NCBI RefSeq assembly: GCF_000721495.1
Contig: NZ_JOHY01000107.1
Span: forward strand, 1 to 8,682
Source: Streptomyces sp. NRRL F-5123
GTDB taxonomy: Bacteria; Actinomycetota; Actinomycetes; Streptomycetales; Streptomycetaceae
Reading direction: 5' to 3'
DNA: 8,682 bases
The notes below the pieces were generated by a model, which saw only the letters and a list, made by a program, of their open reading frames with translations, was not told the DNA's origin and searched no databases. The translations under genes were made by a program, and so were the position numbers. Position 1 is the first letter of the stretch. Each line of letters starts with the position of its first letter. Positions 1 through 7,700 of the stretch are shown here, piece after piece.

Positions 1-2446
1 GCTCGCCCACCGCACCGGCGGGTACCGGCTCCAGATCCGGGCCCAGCACATACGCCCGCGTATTCCCGATCGGCCGCCCGATCGGCACCGAGACAGCAGA
101 CACCGGCAGGTCCCGAGGTATTTCGTGGCAGCAGGCGAAGGTCGTGCTCTCAGTGGGGCCGTAGCCATTCGTGATCACCGTGTCCGGCAGGAGATCGAGT
201 GCCCGCCGTACATGAGTGACCGACAGGGCCTCGCCGCCGACCACCAGGTGTCGCAGGGACGGCCAAGGCTCTGATCGCACATCGAGGAGTGTGTTGAACA
301 GGGCCGAGGTCAGCCAGACCGTGTCCGCTTCCCGGTCCCGGATTGCGGCCAGCAGTTCGTCGGGGTCAGGGGCCGCCGCCGGGTACAGGACGCAGGCCGC
401 ACCGTGCAACAGCGCACCCCAGATCTCGAAGGTGGACGCGTCGAAGACGACCGGTGCGGCTGCCAGCACGCGCCGCTCTGGGCCGAGCTGCAGGTGGTCG
501 AGGCCGAAAGCAAGTCCGATGACGTTGCGGTGACTGGCCATCGTGCCCTTCGGCTCGCCGGTGGAGCCGGAGGTGTAAAGGATGTACGCAAGGCTGTCCG
601 CGTGTACCGGCACATCAGGGGCGTCCTCGGCCTGTACGGCTATGCCGGCCTCTTCCCGGTCGAGTTCGACGAGAGTGCGTCCAGCGGTCACGGTGTCGGG
701 AAGCAGCCCGTGTCGAGTGACGACAAGGTCCGCACCCGAGTCGTCGAGCATGTGCAGGAGTCGTCGCGCCGGATGTGCGGGATCCAGCGGTACGTATGCG
801 CCCCCCGCTTTGAGCACGGCCAGCATGCTGACGATCAGCTCGGGCCCTCGCGGAAGCGCGATGGCGACGGCGCGTTCCCGCGAGGCACCTCTGTCCAGAA
901 GGTACGCGGCGAGCCGGTTGGCCGTGATGTCGAGTTCGGCATAGGTCAGGCTGCGGCCGGCGGTGACGATGGCGGGGGCCTGCGGGGTGCGCGCCGCGTG
1001 GCTGCTCACCAGGTGGTGCAGGGCCTGTCCGGTGGGTAGCGGACGGGCCGTGCGGTTCCAGGACTCGACGGCGTCCCGCCGCTGCGCGGCCGTCAGCATC
1101 GGCAGCCTGGCGACCTGCTCGGTGGGGTTCCTGGCCACGCCTTCCAGCAGCAGGCGGTACTGATCCAGCCACCGGCGGACGGTCGGCTCCCCGTGGACAC
1201 CCGGTTGGTAGATCAGCTCCAGTAACACCTCCCGCCCGGTCTGGAGTGCCGTCACGGTGATGTCGAACGGCGTGCCCGGCAGGGCGTCCATCGGTACTGG
1301 GCGCACCGTGACGACCGGGCCGAAATCGGCGGTGACGTCCTCGCGTTCCATGTTGAAGACCGCGGTGACGGGCCCACGCCGTCCTTCGGTGGCCGCGAAC
1401 TCGGTCCGCAGCCTGTAGAAGGGGAACCGGCTGTGCTCGTCGGCGCACAGGACGTCGTCGCGCACCGCGTCGAGGAACGAGTCGAACGTGGCGGACGGAT
1501 CGTAGCGTGGCTCGCGCAGGCACAGGACGTTCGCGCGATGTGCCACCAGGGCGCGCTCCTCGGCGGTGGGCCGGTTGAGGTGCGAGCTCCCCACCACAAG
1601 GTCCTCGGCGCCTGTGATGCGCGCGACGAACACCCGGAACGCCGCCAGCAAGGTCATGTACAGCGTGGCGGAGCGGCGAGCACTGATCCGGCGCAGGTCC
1701 TGAACGAGTTCGGCAGCCAGTGGGAGCCGTATCCGAGCCGCACTGCCTTCACCGCCCGCCTCGCTGGAAGGAGCGGCGGAAGGATCGACCGGCATGCGGA
1801 CGTGCGGGAAGCCGTCCGCGAAGCGCGCGAGCCAGTAGGCGCGGGCCTGGGCGAACTCCGGGGACTGTTCTTCCGCCGTGAGCTGCTCGCTGTGCCACCT
1901 GAGGCGTGGAGCAGGTTCCAGCGGGCTGTCGCGCCCGTCCCGCGCGGAGCGGTAGATGTGGCCCAGCTCTCCCAGAAGTACGTCCCCGGCCCAGCCGTCG
2001 GCCACGATGTGATGATGGCTGACGACAAGGTGGTGGGTGCGATCCGCAAGCCGCAGGATGTGCCACCGCACCAGCGGCCCGTTCGTCAAATCGAACGTAC
2101 CGCAGCGCTCTGCGGCGTACCACGCGCGCACGGCGACTGCCTGCCTTTCGCTGCGGTAGTGCGAGAAATCCAGCAGAGGCACGTTGAGTTGCAGGTCGTC
2201 GTGGATGCGCACGTCGTCCGCAGTGGGAAACGTGGCGCGCAGCGATTCGTGTCGTTCCATGACTGCGTCGATCGCCGTGAGGAGGGCAGAAACGTGCAGC
2301 GGCCCTTCCAGTTCGACGGCCATCATGCAGGCGTATGCCGTGGAGTTGGGGCCTCGCAGCGCGTCATCGATCCAGACCGCCCGTTGCTGGTCCGTTGCTG
2401 GGACGATCTGCGCCCGGTCAGTGCGCATGGGGATGCCTGCTCTCAT
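1..2446 (-). CDS. NRPS, 5' part: C-A(Val-like), truncated by window edge
   Basis: Start of a second peptide synthetase; 815 codons are visible with no stop or frameshift before the left edge. The C domain (about 16-455) has an intact HHIVADG at 145-151 with catalytic His146, so it should form peptide bonds. Its first motif (DQQRAVW) and the usual GFFVNT region (here VAHRANVLCLR, 301-311) are divergent. The A domain (about 475 onwards) has TYAEL, TSGSTGEPKG (625-634) and NGYGPTE (760-766), and is cut after the VPIGRPIGNT region. Pocket residues are D669 A670 F673 W711 V735 G737 G761 T769 F770. The established valine code is DAFWIGGTFK, so Val is the inferred substrate; Ile or a related aliphatic residue is possible. 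The A10 lysine and any PCP lie outside the window. ATG 2446 is chosen because AGGA sits 5 nt upstream; ATG 2428 in the same frame has a weaker site. The 29-nt overlap with the KS gene implies translational coupling and makes this the next station on the line. One TTA codon occurs at Leu408. Confidence 0.93.
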   Translation of the reverse strand, partial: MRAGIPMRTDRAQIVPATDQQRAVWIDDALRGPNSTAYACMMAVELEGPLHVSALLTAIDAVMERHESLRATFPTADDVRIHDDLQLNVPLLDFSHYRSERQAVAVRAWYAAERCGTFDLTNGPLVRWHILRLADRTHHLVVSHHHIVADGWAGDVLLGELGHIYRSARDGRDSPLEPAPRLRWHSEQLTAEEQSPEFAQARAYWLARFADGFPHVRMPVDPSAAPSSEAGGEGSAARIRLPLAAELVQDLRRISARRSATLYMTLLAAFRVFVARITGAEDLVVGSSHLNRPTAEERALVAHRANVLCLREPRYDPSATFDSFLDAVRDDVLCADEHSRFPFYRLRTEFAATEGRRGPVTAVFNMEREDVTADFGPVVTVRPVPMDALPGTPFDITVTALQTGREVLLELIYQPGVHGEPTVRRWLDQYRLLLEGVARNPTEQVARLPMLTAAQRRDAVESWNRTARPLPTGQALHHLVSSHAARTPQAPAIVTAGRSLTYAELDITANRLAAYLLDRGASRERAVAIALPRGPELIVSMLAVLKAGGAYVPLDPAHPARRLLHMLDDSGADLVVTRHGLLPDTVTAGRTLVELDREEAGIAVQAEDAPDVPVHADSLAYILYTSGSTGEPKGTMASHRNVIGLAFGLDHLQLGPERRVLAAAPVVFDASTFEIWGALLHGAACVLYPAAAPDPDELLAAIRDREADTVWLTSALFNTLLDVRSEPWPSLRHLVVGGEALSVTHVRRALDLLPDTVITNGYGPTESTTFACCHEIPRDLPVSAVSVPIGRPIGNTRAYVLGPDLEPVPAGAVGE
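1223..1225 (-). promoter_or_regulatory. TTA (bldA-type) leucine codon in the second NRPS
   Basis: An in-frame TTA encodes Leu408 in the C domain of the downstream NRPS. By eye it is the only TTA in the visible part of this gene, and the KS gene has none. It would put the downstream half of the assembly line under the same leucyl-tRNA limitation as the upstream half. Confidence 0.55.
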
Positions 2447-4799
2447 CGGAGTCCTGGATTGCGGACAGGTCGGCGAGTTGTCGGCGCATGCCGTCGAGTT
2501 GACCCAGCAGTACCTGCCGCATGCTGGTGGCGGTGGGCTTCGGGTCGAGCCAGTGGCGGTCACGGACGAACGGATAGCCGGGCAGCGGGACACGGCGCGG
2601 TCGCTCGCCGCCACGGGTCTCGTCGGCCTGCGGCACCGCAGCGCCCTGGGTCCACAAAAACCCCAGGGCTGTGTACAGGTCTCCGCGGGTCTGTTCCGCG
2701 CTCCTGTCCCGCAGTGGAACCACGACGTCGGCTGCCCGGCCGTCCGGGGCAGGCCCGCCCAGGGCCACCACGAGACCTCCCGGCCCCGCGGTCGGCAGGG
2801 AACCGGCACCCCGTGGCCCGGGTGCGGCCGGGACGCCATCGGCCACCGCACGGACCGCCCGCCTCAGGTCGGTTTCCCCGGCCAGGTATGCGGCGGCCCA
2901 GGCGCCGGCGCCGGTCCCAGTCGCCGTACCGAACCCGACAGACCATGCGGCGAGTTGCCGGGCCGCAGCCAACTGCGCGGCGAACAGCAGCAGCCGGCCG
3001 TCACCCAGGAGATCACATCCGGTTTCGTCCATGACGACGGTAGCGAGTCGGGCGTATTCCGGCGCGAAGGCTGGTGCCCAGTGCGCAACGGCAGTCAGCA
3101 GTTCCGGGACGACACGCGGCGCCTGCCGAGCGGGTGCGCCGCCGGACGCCCGATCTGGGTCGGCGAGGACGAGCGCCACCTGCCGGACCGAGTCCCGTGC
3201 GTGTCCCCGGGTCAGCAGACGCGCCCGCAGTCCTCGGGCGGCCTCTCCCGTATTGGACCAGACTCCGGCGGCGCGGTACGGCAGGAAGCGCCGGCCGACG
3301 CGCAGCGTGTGCGCGACATCCGTCAGAGCGGTCTCCGGGTGGCGGTGCAGGAAGTCGCCGAGCCGGTCAGCGATCTGGTCCAACACGTCCGGGGTTCGGG
3401 CCGACAGGAGCAGGACTTCGGCGGCGTCGTGCCGTACGGGGGACGCGTCGGCCCTGGGCGCTTCCTCGACGACGACGTGGGCGTTGGTTCCACCCATGCC
3501 GAACGAGCTGACCCCGGCTCGGCGGGGAGCCGCAGCCGAACGCGGCCAGGGAGTGGCCGACGTCACGACGTAGAACGGTGAACTGGCGAAGTCGATCGCG
3601 GGGTTGGGTGTGCGGTGATGGAGGGTCGGCGGGATGAGTTCGTGTTCCAGGGCCAGGACGGTCTTGATGAGTCCTCCCACCCCCGACGCCGCGTCGGCGT
3701 GGCCGATGTTGGTCTTCACCGAGCCGAGCCCGCACCAGCCGGGCGGATCGTCGGCGGAGTCGAAGGCGGCTGTGAGCGCGGTCACCTCGATCACGTCGCC
3801 GAGCGGGGTACCGGTGCCATGGGCCTCGACGTAGGAGACGGTCCTTGGGGCGACGCCTGCGATGTCGAGCGCCTCACGGACAACCGCGGCCTGTCCTTCG
3901 ACGCCGGGCGCGGTGTAACTCACGCGGGCGGCACCGTCGTTGTTGACAGCCGATCCGAGGATGACGGCCCGCACCGGGTCGTTGTCGCGGAGTGCGGCTG
4001 CGAGCGGTTTGAGCAGGACGACTCCGCACCCGCCGCCGGGCACTGACCCGCTCGCATCCTTGTCGAATGCGCGGCAGTGGCCGTCTGCGGACTTGATGCC
4101 CTGCTCGGCGAGGTAGCCGGTCTCCTGCGGAATGCGCAGAGACACGCCGCCGGCGAGCGCCATGTCGCATTCACCGCCCAGCAGACTCTGCGCCGCCAGG
4201 TGCGTGGCCACCAGCGAGGTCGAGCAGGCGCTCTGCACGCCGACGGCTGGCCCTCGCAGGTCCAGGTGGTAGGCGACCGAGGTGGCGCAGAAATCCTTGT
4301 CGTTGCCGAGTTCGACCCGCCTGGCCGGAATCCGGTCGCCTGACCCGGCCCAGTCCTGGATGACCCGGAGGTAGGCGCTGGTCGCCTGCCCGGCGAAGAT
4401 GCCGATGGTCCCGGGGTAGCGCAGGGTGTCGTAGCCCGCCGTCTCCAGGGCCTCCCAGCAGCATTCGAGCAGGATCCGCTGCTGGGGATCGAGGAGTGCG
4501 GCGTCACGCGCGCTGAGGCCGAAGAGCGCGGCGTCGAATCGGTCGATGTCCGGGACGACGCCCCCGGCAGGGACGGTGCGGGCGTCGGCTCCCGGCGCCG
4601 GAGCGAAGCGGGAGATCGATTCCACGCCTGCGCGCAGGCCGGACCAGAATTCCTCGGCGTCCCGCGCTCCTGGGTAGCGGCATGCCAGTCCGATCACGGC
4701 GATCCGGCCGTCGATCTCCTCGTCGGTACGAGGTGGTCCGGTGCTGTTCGCGGCGTTGTGTATCGCGTCTGGCGCCATGGGCGGGTGCTCAACTGCCAT
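2418..4799 (-). CDS. AT-less PKS: ketosynthase with vestigial acyltransferase, no ACP
   Basis: Type I polyketide synthase protein of 793 residues. The KS (about 31-450) has Cys192 in ACSTS, His327 in EAHGTGT and His367 in KTNIGH, plus GMGGTNAH, so it looks able to condense. It resembles KS domains that follow NRPS modules, for example GHCRAFD and YTAPGVEGQAAV; this clade assignment is inference. A KS-AT linker follows (about 458-535). The AT region (about 540-700) is shortened and its GHSxG site reads GTGAG at 628-632, with Gly630 in place of the nucleophilic Ser. A post-AT linker (PLPGYPFVRDRHWLD, 738-752) and a short amphipathic helix (about 758-782) end the protein. No KR, DH, ER, ACP or TE is present, whereas a usual minimal module is KS-AT-ACP. 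Start choice: ATG at 4799 lies 9 nt after an AGGAG; the ATG at 4805 lies only 3 nt after it and would add two residues. The gene overlaps the upstream NRPS stop by 11 nt and the downstream NRPS start by 29 nt. It probably needs a trans AT and a separate ACP, or is skipped. Confidence 0.95.
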   Translation of the reverse strand: MAVEHPPMAPDAIHNAANSTGPPRTDEEIDGRIAVIGLACRYPGARDAEEFWSGLRAGVESISRFAPAPGADARTVPAGGVVPDIDRFDAALFGLSARDAALLDPQQRILLECCWEALETAGYDTLRYPGTIGIFAGQATSAYLRVIQDWAGSGDRIPARRVELGNDKDFCATSVAYHLDLRGPAVGVQSACSTSLVATHLAAQSLLGGECDMALAGGVSLRIPQETGYLAEQGIKSADGHCRAFDKDASGSVPGGGCGVVLLKPLAAALRDNDPVRAVILGSAVNNDGAARVSYTAPGVEGQAAVVREALDIAGVAPRTVSYVEAHGTGTPLGDVIEVTALTAAFDSADDPPGWCGLGSVKTNIGHADAASGVGGLIKTVLALEHELIPPTLHHRTPNPAIDFASSPFYVVTSATPWPRSAAAPRRAGVSSFGMGGTNAHVVVEEAPRADASPVRHDAAEVLLLSARTPDVLDQIADRLGDFLHRHPETALTDVAHTLRVGRRFLPYRAAGVWSNTGEAARGLRARLLTRGHARDSVRQVALVLADPDRASGGAPARQAPRVVPELLTAVAHWAPAFAPEYARLATVVMDETGCDLLGDGRLLLFAAQLAAARQLAAWSVGFGTATGTGAGAWAAAYLAGETDLRRAVRAVADGVPAAPGPRGAGSLPTAGPGGLVVALGGPAPDGRAADVVVPLRDRSAEQTRGDLYTALGFLWTQGAAVPQADETRGGERPRRVPLPGYPFVRDRHWLDPKPTATSMRQVLLGQLDGMRRQLADLSAIQDSDESRHPHAH
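2452..2455 (-). promoter_or_regulatory. Probable ribosome binding site of the second NRPS (AGGA)
   Basis: AGGA on the minus strand is 5 nt upstream of the ATG at 2446, inside the 3' end of the KS gene. It is short but better placed than anything before the alternative in-frame ATG at 2428, which has only a GCAGG 7 nt away. Confidence 0.5.
2565..3191 (-). other. Vestigial acyltransferase region inside the KS protein
   Basis: This stretch encodes about residues 537-745 of the KS protein. Alignment by eye to a normal AT is clear around GTGAGAWAAAYLAG (628-641), which matches GHSLGEYAAAYLAG position for position, with His to Thr and Ser to Gly at the active site. The N-terminal FPGQG motif is replaced by ALVLADPD. 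The segment after the active-site helix is very short, so the region that would hold the second catalytic His and the substrate-selecting motif is missing. The tail (LYTALGFLWTQGAAV, then YPFVRDRHW) is still recognisable as AT end plus post-AT linker. The frame is intact, so this is a decayed domain inside a live gene rather than a pseudogene. It may survive as a structural platform or a docking surface for a trans AT; that role is inference. Confidence 0.85.
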
Positions 4800-7700
4800 C
4801 GTCATCGGCTCCTGTCCTGGGGTCCGTGGGTCGGCTGCGCCTGCCACGCGCAGCCCGGCGGGCGCTCGCGCGTTCGGAGCCCCGCGCCGACGCCCTTCCC
4901 GTGCCTTCTCCGGACTCCAGGAATCCCGCAAGGGATCGGATTGTCGGATGCTGGAACACGGCGGCGAGCGGAAGTTGGCCGAAGCTCGCCAGCAGTTCCC
5001 GGTGGACCCGCACTGCGAGCAGGGAGTTGCCACCCGCATCGAAGAAGTTCTCCTCGGTGCCCACGTCGTCCCGCTCCAGCACCCGCCGCCACACGTCGGC
5101 CAGAGCCTCTTCCCAACGTCCGCGCGGAGGCTCGGGCGCAGAGGAGGCTGCCGCGGTCCCACGGGCCCCGGCGAGTGCCGTCCGATCGACCTTTCCGTTA
5201 CGGGTCAATGGGATAGCGCCGAGCCAGACGTACGCGGCAGGGACCGCGTGCTCGGGCAGCGTTTCACGCAGGAAGCCCCGCAGTTCGGCCGCGCTGGGTC
5301 GGTGTGCGCCGCCTCCGTGGACCAGGTACGCGGTGAGCCCTTGCGGGGCACGTACGGTGCCGGTGCCGACCGCTGCTTGACGCACCGCGGGATGGCGTTG
5401 CAGCGTTGTCTCGATCTCCGCTGGTTCGAGCCGGAAGCCCCGCACCTTGATCTGCTCGTCCCGCCGGCCGAGGAAGTCCAGCGTGCCGTCAGGGCGGTAC
5501 CGGACGAGATCCCCGGTCCGGTAGAGGATGCCCCCCGCCGTACCGCTGACGGGGTCGGCCACGAACCTGGCGGCTGTCAGGCCGGGTTTGTCCAGGTAGC
5601 CACGGGCGACTCCCGGGCCGCCGATGTACAACTCGCCCGGCGCCCCTTGCGGGACGGGCTCCAGACGGCCGTCGAGAACGTACACCCGTGCACCGGCGAT
5701 GGGTCTGCCGATAGGTACAGCCTCGCCCGGCGAAGGAAGCCCGGCCAGCGAGCAGCTATGGACGCAGACGCCGACGACGGTCTCCGTTGGGCCGTATTCG
5801 TTGTACACCTCGACCGGTGCCCCGGAGTCCCGCCAGGGTTCCAACACGTCAGCGGAGAAGCGCTCACCCCCCACCACGAGCGTCTCCGGCCAGCCGACCG
5901 GCTCGTCCGCGGCCCGCCCGGACAGCAGCATGTCCAGATAGGAGGGGCTGAGTTTGAGCATGCCGGGCGGTCGCGCTCGGCTGAGCAGGTCGGCGCCCGC
6001 CCGCGGGTCGTCGGTGAACGTTTCAAGGAGCTCGACGGTGCCGCCGCGGATGAGCGGCGTGAACAGTGACGTGACGGCCATGTCGTAGGCCACCGAGGTG
6101 GCCACCGGTGTCAGTCCGGACCCTGCACCGGAGTAGGCCGTACCGGCCCATCGAAGGTAGTTGGCAAGTCCGCCGTGTGTGACCGTGACTCCCTTGGGGC
6201 TGCCGGTCGACCCGGAGGTGTAGATGAGCGCGGCGAGGCTCGCCGGGTGCGGCTCCGGCAGCTCCCGCACTTGCCGTTGCAGGTCGCCCGCTTCCTCATC
6301 GGGTGCCTCGGCGTCCATGTCTGGGATGATGACAGGGACGGAGGACTCGGCGACCGCGTCGATCGTCGGCCCATTGGCCAGGACCGCGATCGCTCTCGCG
6401 CTGGAGAGCAGTCCGGCAGTCCGTGCCGGTGGATGCCGGGGGTCGAGCGGGAGATACGCTGCTCCGGATTTGAGAGTGCCGAGAAGCGCCACCAGTAGAT
6501 CACCAGTGCGGGGCAGGCAGACGCCGACGACCGTCTCCGGTCCCGCACCGCGGGCGCGCAGCCGGAGGGCGAGGCGGTCGGCCCTATGGTTCAACTCTTG
6601 GTAGGACATGGCCTCCCGGCCCGAGACCACTGCGGTGCGGTGCGGAGTGCGGCCGACCTGCTCGGCGAACAGCCGTGGCACCAGCGGCCCGATGGGGCTC
6701 GGGGCGCCGACCGCCCAGTCATCGAGGAGCTGGCGGCGTTCGGCCGGGCTGAGGAGGGGGAGTGCCAGGACGTCGCGATCAGGGTCATCAAGGGCCGCTG
6801 TGATCAGGCGCGTGTAGGAGTCGGCCAGTCGTTCGGCGGTAGATTCTTCGAGAATGTCGAGGTTGTGGCGTAACTCTCCATAAAGTCCGCCGACGTCCTC
6901 CCACAGGGCGAGTTCCAGATCGAACTGGCTCATTCCGCTGTCCACCGTGAGCATGTCCGCCTGAAGGCCTGGCAACCGGGGTGGTGTCCGGCCATCGCGG
7001 TGGAGGTTGAAAGTGATCTGGACCAGCGGCGGGACGCTGGGGGAACGCTGCGCTCGCGTCTCCTCGACGATCTGTTCGAAGGGCACGTCCATGGCGGCCA
7101 GTGCGTCGAGCGTGGTTTCCCGGACCCGGCGGACGAGCCCCCGGAAGTCCAGCCGTTCCCCGATGTCCACGCGCAGAGGCAGAGTGTTGACGAAGGGGCC
7201 GATCAGGTGCTCCGCGTGGTACGGCCTGCTGACCGGCGAGGTGCCGATGACGAGGTCCCGCTCGCCGCTGTAGCGGGCGAGGAGCACGGCGAAAGCCGAC
7301 AGCAGGACCATGAAGGGTGTCGCACCTTCCGCCCGGCCCAATTCCGCGGCTCGCCGCGAGACTTCCAGCGGGAGGCGGAACGGCACGTGTCCGCTGCGGT
7401 GGGACATCGCCGCGGGCCGGGGTTTGTCCAGGGGAAGTTCCAGGACCGCGGGCGCCCCAGCGAGAACCTCGCGCCAATACGCAAGGTGCGTCCGTCGCTC
7501 CTCGCTCCCTTGCTGCTGGCGTTCCTGAGCGGCTAATTCGGCGAACTGCGCGGGCAGTTCCGGCAACCGTGGCGACCGGCCGACGCTGACGGCCCGGTAG
7601 GCCTCGGACAACTCGTCGAACAGCACGCGCACGGACCATGCATCACCCACGGCGTGGTGCAGCACCAGCACCAGGATGTGATCGTCCTCGCGTATACGTA

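Noticed and set aside
615..1523. Minus-strand open frame in another phase of the second NRPS
   Set aside because: It is rich in Arg, Ala and Pro with no motifs. The true frame through this region gives continuous C and A domain sequence from 2446 to the window edge.
1..2446. Suspicion that the left NRPS is broken, since only short closed frames are seen there
   Set aside because: Translating codon by codon from 2446 gives 815 sense codons in one frame with all expected motifs. It lacks a stop only because the window ends.
1433..3034. Long plus-strand open frame opposite the second NRPS and the KS gene
   Set aside because: It is antisense to clear C-domain and PKS coding sequence, shows no recognisable domain, and is Arg/Pro/Gly-rich as expected of a GC-driven shadow frame.
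4803..5162. Much earlier start for the KS protein (an in-frame ATG up to 5160-5162)
   Set aside because: The added residues would overlap the PCP of the upstream NRPS and have no PKS similarity. The KS fold begins shortly after the ATG at 4799, which has a well-placed AGGAG.
4741..6069. Long plus-strand open frame opposite the Asn A domain
   Set aside because: It mirrors conserved A-domain codons on the other strand and has no family signature.
137..6084. Apparent repeats between about 137-640 and 5770-6240
   Set aside because: The similarity is confined to conserved A-domain motifs (TSGSTG, YGPTE, VVGGE) and reflects domain homology, not a DNA repeat.
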